From positions 62,001-126,000 of the forward strand of contig NZ_FCNZ02000004.1 of NCBI RefSeq assembly GCF_001544495.1: a stretch of 64,000 bases of DNA, read 5' to 3'. The stretch is from Caballeronia telluris (GTDB taxonomy: Bacteria > Pseudomonadota > Gammaproteobacteria > Burkholderiales > Burkholderiaceae). Positions 42,734-50,432 of the stretch are shown here, in pieces (the stretch's first letter is position 1; each line of letters begins with the position of its first letter). The notes under the pieces were generated by a model. The model ran no database searches, was not told the DNA's origin, and saw only the letters and a list, made by a program, of their open reading frames with translations. A program made the translations under genes and the position numbers.

Positions 42734-43402
42734 TTACAGTCCGAGCAGCGTCGCGACGCCGCCGATGTCGTCGACTTCGTGGTACTCGTAGTACGGCGTC
42801 GACGGCTCGTGACCGCGCTTGACGAACGCCTTGTGCTTGATGCCCATGTCGTGCGCGGTCATGAGGTCGTAGCGCAGGCTAGACGACACGTGCAGCACGT
42901 CCTCCGGGTTGCAGTCGAGCTGATCGAACATGTACTCGAAGCCCTGCATGCGCGGCTTGTACGACTGCGCCTGCTGCGCGGTGAAGACCTTGTGAAACGG
43001 CGCGCCGAGCTTGTCGACGTTGCTCTGGATCTGGTCATCCGACGCATTCGAAAGGATCACGAGCTTGTACTTCTTGGCGAGCCGCGACAGGCCTTCCGGG
43101 ACATCCGGATGCGGGCCCCAGGTCGGCACGGCGGTGTAGTACTTCTCGGCTTCGGCTTCGTTGAATGCCACGCCCATGCGCTCGCACGCGCGGCGCACCG
43201 CGTTCACGATCACGTCGCGATACGGCTTCCATGCGCCGAGCACTTCGTCGCGCCGATAGCCCGAGAAGAACGCGACGAACTTTTCCATATCCGCGCCCTG
43301 CAGGCGGTCCGCGTACAACTCGCGCGTCATGTCGGCCATGCGGAACTTCGTGAGCGTGCCGTAGCAGTCGAACGTGATGTACTTCGGCTCGAAATCGATC
43401 AT
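42734..43402 (-). CDS. HAD-superfamily protein, haloacid dehalogenase type II-like
   Basis: This HAD-fold protein (222 aa) has its nucleophile in ITFDCYGTLTKF, motif II ILSNASDD, Lys/Tyr region QSYKPRMQGFEYMF and SSSLRYDLMTAHDMG. As in the HAD protein at 27516, the second Asp of the phosphatase DxD motif is absent, consistent with the dehalogenase type II branch; SSSLRYD is closer to the dehalogenase SSNxWD than its paralogue. A 52-codon upstream extension is rejected; AGGACC precedes the ATG at 43402. It is adjacent to a DAO oxidase, the same pairing as in module 1. Confidence 0.87.
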   Translation of the reverse strand: MIDFEPKYITFDCYGTLTKFRMADMTRELYADRLQGADMEKFVAFFSGYRRDEVLGAWKPYRDVIVNAVRRACERMGVAFNEAEAEKYYTAVPTWGPHPDVPEGLSRLAKKYKLVILSNASDDQIQSNVDKLGAPFHKVFTAQQAQSYKPRMQGFEYMFDQLDCNPEDVLHVSSSLRYDLMTAHDMGIKHKAFVKRGHEPSTPYYEYHEVDDIGGVATLLGL

Positions 43403-43597
43403 GATGATGGTCCTATCGTTGGTGTGAACTCGTGGCGAGTCCAGTGGCGAAAACAGGGAAGCTCGTTCCTGTTGAAGATTTAAACAGCGCAAAAACCGCG
43501 GGTGTCGCTGATTCGTGGCGCTCAAAAACACAACCGCTGCGTTTTGGGGGGCCTTCACAGCAGAGTCTGCGGTGCAGGCGATCAGTGCATGAGGCGC

Positions 43598-45076
43598 TTA
43601 AGACCGTAGGTCGATCAACACGCTCTTGAAGCGCAGATTCGCCTCGTAGGCCTGCCGTCCGAGATCCTTGCCGATGCCCGAACGCTTGTAGCCGCCCGTC
43701 GGGATCATGAAGTCGCTGGTGCGCCCGTACCGGTTCACCCACACCGTGCCCGCCTCGATGCCGCGCACGAGCCGCAGCGCCCGCCCGATGTCCGCGCTAT
43801 GGACGCCCGCCGCAAGCCCGTAGTCGGGATGCTGCGCGAGGGCGAGCGCTTCCTCTTCGGTATCGAAGGTCTGGACCGTCAGGACCGGGCCGAACACTTC
43901 CTCGCGCACCGCTTCCGATTGCGCCGTCACGTTCGAGAGAATCGTCGGCGAATAGAAGGCGCCGGGCGCTCCGCCGTCGGCGCGCGCGCCGCCGCACTGG
44001 AGATGCGCGCCGCTCGCGACCGTCCGTTTCACGATGGCCTCGATGCGCGCGGCCTGCGGCTCGGAGATGATCGGCGGCAGCGTCGTGCCGCGCGTCCAGG
44101 TCGTGCCCGGCTTGAGTTCGGCGAAGATGTGGCGAATGCGCGCCGTGAGATCGTCGGCGACCGAGCGTTCGACGATCAACCGCGAGCCCGCGTTGCAAAC
44201 CTGCCCCGCATTGCCCGCGATCGCGCCCGCGATGCGGCGCGCGACATCGTCGAGGCGCGGCGCATCGGCGAAAACGAGTTGCGGGCTCTTGCCGCCGAGT
44301 TCCAGCGTGACCGGCTTGGTGCCGGTCTCGGCGCACGCGGCCATGATCGCCGCCCCTGTTCTCGTCGAGCCGGTGAACGTAACCTTGCCGATGCGCGGAT
44401 GCCGCACGAGCGCGTCGCCGGTCGTGCGGCCGTCGCCCTGCACGACGTTGAAGATGCCCTTCGGCACGCCCGCTTCGACCGCGAGTTCGGCAAGGCGAAG
44501 GACCGAGAACGGCGTCATCTCCGAAGGCTTCAGCACGACCGCGTTGCCTGCCGCGAGCGCGGGCGCGATCTTCCACGACGCCATCACGAGCGGGAAATTC
44601 CACGGCGCGATGGCACCGATCACGCCATACGGCTCCGCGATCGTCATGCCGAGATGATCGTGATCCGTCGCGATCACTTCGCCGCCGAGCTTGTCGGCGA
44701 ACTCCGCGTAGAAGCGGATGCCTTCGGCCGTATAGGGGACGTCCCAGGCGAACGCATCGCCAACCGGGCGCGTCGAGCCAAGCGCTTCGAGCGGCGCGAG
44801 CGTCGCGGCGTCGGCGGCGACGAGATCGGCGAAGCGCCGCAGGATGCGCGCGCGTTCGCGCGGCGCCATGCGTGCCCAGCCGCTCGTTCGATACGCGGCA
44901 AAGGCGTTGTCCACGGCGCGGTCGATCATGGCGGCGTCGGCGACCGGCACCGACGCGTAGACGACGCCATCCGAAGGCCGCGCAACGTCGATGCGCGCCG
45001 CATCGTCGTCTACATACTCGCCGCCGATGAAATGTCCGCCGCGCACGACGATGCTGGCCGGATCGAAACTGTCCAT
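43598..45076 (-). CDS. NAD(P)-dependent aldehyde dehydrogenase
   Basis: This aldehyde dehydrogenase (492 aa) appears to be the first gene of the module 2 operon. The cofactor-binding block is IGAIAPWNFPLVMASWKIAP, the catalytic Glu is in VTLELGGKSPQLV, and the catalytic Cys is in GNAGQVCNAGSRL. EEVFGPVLTVQTFDTEEEA and the C-terminal GGYKRSGIGKDLG complete the family. It is probably a gamma-aminobutyraldehyde/PuuC-like or betaine-aldehyde-like enzyme by pattern, but the subfamily is not certain. About 195 bases separate it from the HAD gene; this gap holds no gene that I can see. Confidence 0.92.
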   Translation of the reverse strand: MDSFDPASIVVRGGHFIGGEYVDDDAARIDVARPSDGVVYASVPVADAAMIDRAVDNAFAAYRTSGWARMAPRERARILRRFADLVAADAATLAPLEALGSTRPVGDAFAWDVPYTAEGIRFYAEFADKLGGEVIATDHDHLGMTIAEPYGVIGAIAPWNFPLVMASWKIAPALAAGNAVVLKPSEMTPFSVLRLAELAVEAGVPKGIFNVVQGDGRTTGDALVRHPRIGKVTFTGSTRTGAAIMAACAETGTKPVTLELGGKSPQLVFADAPRLDDVARRIAGAIAGNAGQVCNAGSRLIVERSVADDLTARIRHIFAELKPGTTWTRGTTLPPIISEPQAARIEAIVKRTVASGAHLQCGGARADGGAPGAFYSPTILSNVTAQSEAVREEVFGPVLTVQTFDTEEEALALAQHPDYGLAAGVHSADIGRALRLVRGIEAGTVWVNRYGRTSDFMIPTGGYKRSGIGKDLGRQAYEANLRFKSVLIDLRS

Positions 45077-45164
45077 TGCGTGGGTCCTTGACTCGTGCCT
45101 TGTGATGCCTCAAATCGTAGGCCTGCTGGGTCGGCATATGTCGCTGACAAAAAAGACGATTCAG

Positions 45165-45182
45165 CACAACGCGCTCGTTGTG
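45165..45182. promoter_or_regulatory. palindrome in the divergent ALDH/acetyltransferase region
   Basis: The perfect inverted repeat CACAACG-CGCT-CGTTGTG lies in the 241-bp gap between the leftward aldehyde dehydrogenase gene and the rightward acetyltransferase gene. It is a candidate operator for the module 2 operon. No regulator is assigned; the HTH-only AraC protein at the far end of that operon is one possibility, though AraC sites are usually direct repeats. Confidence 0.4.
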
Positions 45183-45317
45183 GAGCGGCCGACTTCCTGT
45201 TTTGCGTCGAATCGCATCGAGCACGGCGAACGCCGATGCGATAGAAAGATCGTCCTAGTCAACGCTGCACTGCAATGCGAGAGTGACGGCGTGAGTCTTT
45301 AGACAAAGGAGGCCGGC

Positions 45318-46199
45318 GTGTCCGACCTGAGAGAGAAGGAAGCGCAATCCGAAGCGCCCGCGTACAGACCGTTCACCGCCGACGACATCGGCGCCGCGCA
45401 TGCGCTCACGAGCGAACTGAACTGGCCGCATCGCGCGGACGACTGGCGCTTCGTCGCCGAAGCGGGCAAGGGATTCGTCGCCGAGGATGCGAGCGGCGTG
45501 GTCGGCACGGCGTTCTGCTGGAAATACGGACGCGATACGGCGTCGCTCGGCATGGTGATCGTGTCGCCTTCGCGGCAGGGTAGCGGCATCGGACGGCGGC
45601 TGATGGAACTGCTGCTCGACGAACTCGGCGAGCGCACGACCATCCTGCACGCGACGCCCGCGGGCAAGCCGCTCTACGAGAAGCTCGGCTTTCGCGAGAT
45701 CGGCACGATCCATCAGCATCAGGGCGCCGCGTTCCAGCCGCCGCTGGTTTCGCTGCCGCCCGGCGAACGGCTGCGCCCGATCGGCGCGAACGATGCGCCG
45801 CGCCTCGTCGAACTGGCCTCGCGTGCGAGCGGACTGGATCGCAGCGCGTTGCTGCCCGCGCTGCTCGACGCGGCGAGTGGCATCGCGCTCGACCGTGACG
45901 GCGAACTGCTCGGCTTCGCGCTCTTCCGCCGCTTCGGTCGCGGCTATGCGATCGGACCGGTGGTCGCGCCCGACTCGGCCGATTCGAGCCGCGCGAAGGC
46001 GCTCATCAGCCACTGGCTGGCGCTCAACGCGGGCGTGTTCGTGCGCATCGACACGCCCGGCGACAGCGGTCTTTCGGAATGGCTGGAGGGCCTTGGCCTT
46101 GCGCGCGTCGACACGGTCGTGAAGATGGCGAAGAACGGCGTGCTGGCGGTGGATCGTGAAGTCAGACAATTCGGCATCATCAATCAGGCGATCTGTTGA
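45318..46199 (+). CDS. GNAT-family N-acetyltransferase (two-domain)
   Basis: This protein (293 aa) has an N-terminal GNAT domain with the acetyl-CoA loop VSPSRQGSGIGRRLMELLL at about residues 80-98 and GKPLYEKLGFREIG. A second, more divergent GNAT-like half (about residues 150-290) follows. The GTG start has GGAGG five bases upstream, which decides it. It is followed three bases later by the dehydrogenase gene, so they form a two-gene operon. It could acetylate an amine intermediate from the neighbouring pathways, but the acceptor is unknown. Confidence 0.87.
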   Translation: MSDLREKEAQSEAPAYRPFTADDIGAAHALTSELNWPHRADDWRFVAEAGKGFVAEDASGVVGTAFCWKYGRDTASLGMVIVSPSRQGSGIGRRLMELLLDELGERTTILHATPAGKPLYEKLGFREIGTIHQHQGAAFQPPLVSLPPGERLRPIGANDAPRLVELASRASGLDRSALLPALLDAASGIALDRDGELLGFALFRRFGRGYAIGPVVAPDSADSSRAKALISHWLALNAGVFVRIDTPGDSGLSEWLEGLGLARVDTVVKMAKNGVLAVDREVRQFGIINQAIC

Positions 46200-46202
46200 A
46201 CC

Positions 46203-47129
46203 ATGACGTTTCTCTATAAAGCCGATCCCGCGCGCGGCGAACAATGGGCGCGGCTCTTTGCGCAGAAGGCGCCGGAACTCGCGTTTCGCGTGTGGCCGGA
46301 CGTGGGCGATCCTGCGACCGTCCGCTATCTCGCCGCGTGGATGCCGCCCGACGATCCGACGCGCACGCTGCCGAATCTCCAGGTGATCTTTTCGGTGGGT
46401 GCGGGCATCGATCAGTTCGACCTGTCGGGGGTGCCGGCGCATGTGCCGGTGGTGCGGATGATCGAGCCGGGCATCGTCGAGGGAATGGTCGAGTATGTGA
46501 CGCAGGCGGTGCTCACGATCCACCGCGATCTCTTCGACTACGCCGGGTTTCAGCAGAAGCGCGAGTGGCGCGAGATGCCGGTGCGTGCGGCGGCGTCAAG
46601 GCGTATCGGCGTGCTCGGGCTGGGCGTGCTGGGGACGGCCGTCCTCGAGCGGCTGCGTCTGTTCGGGTTTCCTTGCGCGGGATGGAGCCGTTCGGAGCGG
46701 GTGATCGACGGGGTCGATTGTCACGCGGGCATCGATTCGCTCGATGCGTTTCTCGGGCGCACGGACGTGTTGATTTGTCTTTTGCCGCTGACGGACGCTA
46801 CGCGCGGCATGTTGAATGCGCGGGTTTTTTCTGCCTTGCCGCAGGGCGCTTCTGTCATCAACGTCGGGCGCGGGGCCCATCTGGATCAGGAGGATCTACT
46901 GGCGGCGCTCGTGAGCGGGCAGCTCGATAGCGCGATTCTCGATGTGACCGAGCCGGAGCCTTTGCCCGCTGATCATCCTTTGTGGACGCATCCGCGCGTG
47001 CGCATCACGCCGCATATCGCCAGTGCTACCCGGCCCGAGAGTGCCGTCGATGTCGTGATCGAGAATATTCGATTGCATCGGGCGGGGTTGCGGATGATCG
47101 GACAGGTTGATCGGGCGCGTGGGTATTGA
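46203..47129 (+). CDS. D-2-hydroxyacid dehydrogenase, glyoxylate/hydroxypyruvate reductase A-like
   Basis: This NAD(P)-dependent 2-hydroxyacid dehydrogenase (308 aa) has the Rossmann motif IGVLGLGVLGTAVLERL at about residues 135-152. The catalytic Arg is in SVINVGRGAHL, the Glu in LDVTEPEPLP and the His in ITPHIASAT. The pattern agrees with GhrA, which reduces glyoxylate and hydroxypyruvate. The gene starts three bases after the acetyltransferase stop. Codon usage drifts to a T-richer style in its last third, matching the following unusual intergenic repeat region. Confidence 0.9.
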   Translation: MTFLYKADPARGEQWARLFAQKAPELAFRVWPDVGDPATVRYLAAWMPPDDPTRTLPNLQVIFSVGAGIDQFDLSGVPAHVPVVRMIEPGIVEGMVEYVTQAVLTIHRDLFDYAGFQQKREWREMPVRAAASRRIGVLGLGVLGTAVLERLRLFGFPCAGWSRSERVIDGVDCHAGIDSLDAFLGRTDVLICLLPLTDATRGMLNARVFSALPQGASVINVGRGAHLDQEDLLAALVSGQLDSAILDVTEPEPLPADHPLWTHPRVRITPHIASATRPESAVDVVIENIRLHRAGLRMIGQVDRARGY

Positions 47130-47166
47130 AGGGGGTGGTTTTTTGCGGTTGCGCGGGGATATCGTT

Positions 47167-47283
47167 GGACGTATCTGCGCTTCTATGGGACTTGCTTTCG
47201 CGTCGGTCTTTTTGCTCTGCCCCTGTCCGGGGCAGTGCTCATAGACCGACGCGAAAGCAAGTTCCACAAAAGCAGAAGCGTCC
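47167..47283. repeat. 117-bp imperfect inverted repeat with nested hairpin
   Basis: Two arms contain the perfect 20-bp complement pair ACTTGCTTTCGCGTCGGTCT (47190-47209) and its reverse complement (47243-47262). Outer, partly matched arms extend to 47167 (GGACG...) and 47283 (...CGTCC). The central loop holds a second stem, CTGCCCC/GGGGCAG (47217-47235). It lies in the 308-bp gap between the reductase and aminotransferase genes; the rest of that gap has no gene I can see. It looks like a dispersed intergenic element of the REP/BIME or MITE type, or a structured RNA. Confidence 0.75.
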
Positions 47284-47437
47284 AAAGCCCCCAAACCACC
47301 CAACCCCAGCACAAAATGCTGTAGAGCAAGAAAAAACGCATCGTCCAAACGGTTTAGCGATTTTTTTACCACCAAGTGCGACCGAAACAACCCCGTACCA
47401 TGGAATGGTAAAAACCTACCCCGTCCGAGGACCGTCC

Positions 47438-48847
47438 ATGTCGACCCAATCGCTCATCGAAGCCGACCGCAAGCACCTGATCCACCCGGTAGTCAGCTAC
47501 CGCGCCCACGAAGCCCGCGGTGTCACCGTGCTCGAATCGGCCCACGGCGTGTTCCTGCGCGACATCGACGGCAACGAACTGCTCGACGCTTTCTCCGGGC
47601 TCTGGTGCGTCAATACGGGCTACGGTCACGAGAGCATCGTCAAAGCCGCCACCGAACAAATGACGCGGCTCCCCTACGCCACCAGCTATTTCCACTTCGG
47701 CTCGGAACCCGCCATCGAACTGGCCGCAAAGCTCATCGACAAGACTCCCGCTTCGCTGCAACACGTCTACTTCACACTCGGCGGTTCCGATGCCGTCGAT
47801 TCAGCCCTGCGTTTCATCACGCACTATTTCAACGCGACCGGCCGCCCGTCGAAGAAGCACATCATCGCGCTCGAACGCGGCTATCACGGGTCGTCGTCGG
47901 TCGGTGCCGGACTCACCGCGCTGCCCGCGTTCCACCGCAACTTCGACCTGCCGCTGCCGCATCAGCATCACATCGCGTCGCCCTATGCATACCGCAACGC
48001 ATTCGCCGACGACAACGCGCTCATCGCCGCCTCCGTCGCCGCGCTCGAAGCCAAGGTGGCCGCGCTCGGCGCGGACAACGTCGCGGCCTTCTTCTGCGAG
48101 CCGATCCAGGGCTCGGGCGGCGTGATCGTGCCGCCCGCCGGCTGGCTGAAGGCGATGCGCGAGGCCTGCCGCAGGCTCGACATGCTCTTCGTCGCCGACG
48201 AAGTCATCACGGGCTTCGGCCGCACCGGTCCGCTCTTCGCGTGTGAAGGCGAAGGCGTCGAGCCGGACCTGATGACGGTCGCCAAAGGTCTCACCGCCGG
48301 CTACGCGCCGATGGGCGCCGTGCTGATGTCCGACGCGATCTACCAGGGCATCGCCGATGGCGGCGATCCGGCCGCCGCTATCGGTCACGGACACACGTAT
48401 TCGGCGCATCCGGTCAGCGCGGCGATCGGTCTCGAAGTCATGCGCGTCTATCACGAGGGCGGCCTGCTCGCGAACGGCCAGGCACGCGCGCCGCGCTTTG
48501 CTCGCGGGCTCGATGCGCTGACCGCTCATCCGCTCGTCGGCGATTCACGTCATCGCGGGCTGCTCGGCGCGCTCGAACTCGTCGCGGACAAGGAGAGCAA
48601 GGCGAGCTTCGATCCGTCGCTCAAGCTCGCGGAGCGCATCGCGACCGCCGCCTATCAGAACCGGCTCGTGTTCCGCGCCTTCAACGACAACATCCTCGGC
48701 TTCGCGCCCGCGCTCTGCTATACGGAAAGCGAGTTCGACATGCTGTTCGAACGCCTCGAAAAGACGCTCGACGACGTGCTCGCGCAAGCCGACGTGCGCG
48801 CAGCGCTCAATGCGGCGGGCAAGGCGCCCGCACGCGCGGCTGCGTGA
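47438..48847 (+). CDS. class III pyridoxal-phosphate aminotransferase (putrescine/beta-alanine-pyruvate type)
   Basis: This omega-aminotransferase (469 aa) has HGVFLRDIDGNELLDAFSGLW at the N-terminus, as in SpuC and beta-alanine:pyruvate aminotransferases. FFCEPIQGSGGVIVPP and FVADEVITGFGRTG bind the cofactor, and the PLP lysine is in LMTVAKGLTAGYAPMGAV. It converts terminal amines to aldehydes with pyruvate as the usual acceptor. The start at 47438 has GAGGACC upstream; a 104-codon extension into the inverted repeat is rejected. It is followed by an Lrp-type regulator 59 bases on, and a succinate-semialdehyde dehydrogenase lies 2.7 kb downstream, fitting polyamine or diamine breakdown. Confidence 0.9.
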   Translation: MSTQSLIEADRKHLIHPVVSYRAHEARGVTVLESAHGVFLRDIDGNELLDAFSGLWCVNTGYGHESIVKAATEQMTRLPYATSYFHFGSEPAIELAAKLIDKTPASLQHVYFTLGGSDAVDSALRFITHYFNATGRPSKKHIIALERGYHGSSSVGAGLTALPAFHRNFDLPLPHQHHIASPYAYRNAFADDNALIAASVAALEAKVAALGADNVAAFFCEPIQGSGGVIVPPAGWLKAMREACRRLDMLFVADEVITGFGRTGPLFACEGEGVEPDLMTVAKGLTAGYAPMGAVLMSDAIYQGIADGGDPAAAIGHGHTYSAHPVSAAIGLEVMRVYHEGGLLANGQARAPRFARGLDALTAHPLVGDSRHRGLLGALELVADKESKASFDPSLKLAERIATAAYQNRLVFRAFNDNILGFAPALCYTESEFDMLFERLEKTLDDVLAQADVRAALNAAGKAPARAAA

Positions 48848-48906
48848 GAAATATCGCATGATAAGATCGGCGGACGTTTCTCCAAAGATGCCCTGCGATC
48901 CGACCA

Positions 48907-49404
48907 ATGAGCAACGACAGCAAGCTTGACCGTATCGACCTGCGGATCCTTTCGCAATTGCAGAAGAAAGGCCGCATCACCAACGTCGAGCTTGCCGATG
49001 CGGTCGGTCTGTCGCCGAGCCCGTGCCTCATCCGCGTGAAGCGTCTGGAGAAGGCGGGCTATATCGTCGGCTACGGTGCGCAGATCGCGCTCGAAAAGCT
49101 CGGCGACGTGCAGATCGTTTTCACTGAAGTGACGCTCGCCGATCATCGCCGCGAAGACTTCATCAAGTTCGTCAACGCGATCAAGGATATCGACGAGATC
49201 GTCGAGTGCCATCTCGCGAGCGGCGGCTACGATTACCTGCTCAAGTTCGTGACGCGCAGCGTGAGCCACTATCAGAGCATCATCGAAGGGCTGCTCGAAC
49301 GCGACATCGGCATCGAAAAGTACTTCAGTTACGTGATCATCAAGTCGCCGTTCGTGAAATCGCACTATCCGCTCGAAACACTCTTCTCGCAGCCTCATCC
49401 CTGA
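48907..49404 (+). CDS. Lrp/AsnC-family regulator
   Basis: This small transcriptional regulator (165 aa) has an N-terminal winged helix (LDRIDLRILSQLQKKGRITNVELADAVGLSPSPCLIRVKRLE, seen as successive short blocks). A C-terminal RAM/AsnC ligand domain has VECHLASGGYDYLLKFV. The length is normal. It lies just after the aminotransferase on the same strand, which suggests that it responds to an amino acid or amine and controls that gene, as with DoeX or BkdR pairs. It converges on the following LysR gene. Confidence 0.9.
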   Translation: MSNDSKLDRIDLRILSQLQKKGRITNVELADAVGLSPSPCLIRVKRLEKAGYIVGYGAQIALEKLGDVQIVFTEVTLADHRREDFIKFVNAIKDIDEIVECHLASGGYDYLLKFVTRSVSHYQSIIEGLLERDIGIEKYFSYVIIKSPFVKSHYPLETLFSQPHP

Positions 49405-49423
49405 AGAGGATGGCGTGCCCGCC

Positions 49424-50338
49424 TCAGCCGGGCCAGCGCGCGAACTCCTCGCTCAGAAAATCCACGCACACCCTCACCTTCGCCGACGTCGCGAGCCGCT
49501 CCGGATAAACGGCCCACACGTTGGCGCTCTGCGTCGCCTCCGGCAGCACGTGCACGAGCGTGCCGTTTGCGAGCAACGGGCGCACGTCCCACATCGAACG
49601 CAGCACGATGCCGCGTCCCTCCACCGCCCATTGCACCGCCACTTCGCCGTGATTGGTCGAGAGCGGTCCCGTCACGCGGATCGAGGTGATTTCGCCGCGC
49701 ACGGAAAGCCGCCAGACGCCGAACGGATGATCGCGTTCCTTGATCGCCAGGCACGGGTGCGCCGCGAGATCGGCAAGCGCGCGCGGCGCGCCGTGCCGCT
49801 CCAGGTACGCGGGCGATGCGCACAATACGCGGTGATTCGACGCGAGGCGCTTCGCGATCAGATGCGGCGCGATGTCGTCGCCGATGCGCACGTCGAGATC
49901 GAAGCCCTCGCCCGCCACATCGACGATACGGTCGAACAGTTCGAGCCGCACGTTCAGTTGCGGATAACGCTCGGTCAGGCGCGAGAGCGCCGGCGCGACG
50001 ACATGCCGCCCGAAGCCGAAGCTGCTCGACACGGAAAGCGTGCCGCGCGGAAGGCGCCGGGTAGTCGAAACGTCCTCGACGAGGTGATCGACGTCGTCCA
50101 GAATCTTCTCGGCCCACGCGTAGACGCGCTCGCCCGCCTCGGTGATCGCGACGCGGCGCGTCGAACGATGCAGAAGGCGCGTGCCGAGATCGGCTTCGAG
50201 CACGCTCACGCGCTTGCTGACATACGCCGCCGATACCGCGAGCGCGTCCGCCGCCGCGCTGAAGCTGGCCTTGCGGGCGACGAGGCAGAACACGCGCAGG
50301 TCGTCGAGGTTCGGCGTGGGGTTCGGCGCTTTCTTCAC
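49424..50338 (-). CDS. LysR-family regulator (DmlR-like)
   Basis: This LysR-type regulator (304 aa) has the N-terminal DNA-binding domain DLRVFCLVARKASFSAAADAL and SAAYVSKRVSVLEADLGTRLL, then RRVAITEAG. The SAAYVSKRV helix is typical of the DmlR/TtuA subgroup that controls D-malate or tartrate dehydrogenase genes. It is divergent from exactly such a dehydrogenase, with a LysR-box-like palindrome in the 94-bp gap. A longer upstream frame covering the dehydrogenase is a shadow. Confidence 0.88.
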   Translation of the reverse strand: MKKAPNPTPNLDDLRVFCLVARKASFSAAADALAVSAAYVSKRVSVLEADLGTRLLHRSTRRVAITEAGERVYAWAEKILDDVDHLVEDVSTTRRLPRGTLSVSSSFGFGRHVVAPALSRLTERYPQLNVRLELFDRIVDVAGEGFDLDVRIGDDIAPHLIAKRLASNHRVLCASPAYLERHGAPRALADLAAHPCLAIKERDHPFGVWRLSVRGEITSIRVTGPLSTNHGEVAVQWAVEGRGIVLRSMWDVRPLLANGTLVHVLPEATQSANVWAVYPERLATSAKVRVCVDFLSEEFARWPG

Positions 50339-50352
50339 GATTCGTGCATAGT

Positions 50353-50368
50353 GGCTTAACCAAAAGCC
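50353..50368. promoter_or_regulatory. candidate LysR box
   Basis: The partial palindrome GGCTT-AACCAA-AAGCC lies between the divergent LysR gene and the tartrate/D-malate dehydrogenase gene, near the LysR start. Its arm length and spacing fit a LysR-type recognition site. Confidence 0.5.
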
Positions 50369-50432
50369 GAATTTTATGACGATCCAGCAGGAATAAACTA
50401 ATCGTTATCGACATTTCGATCAGGAGACCCGC

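Noticed and set aside
47126..47437. 104-codon extension of the aminotransferase
   Set aside because: It is encoded by the inverted repeat and intergenic DNA, and the normal aminotransferase N-terminus starts at 47438 with a ribosome site.
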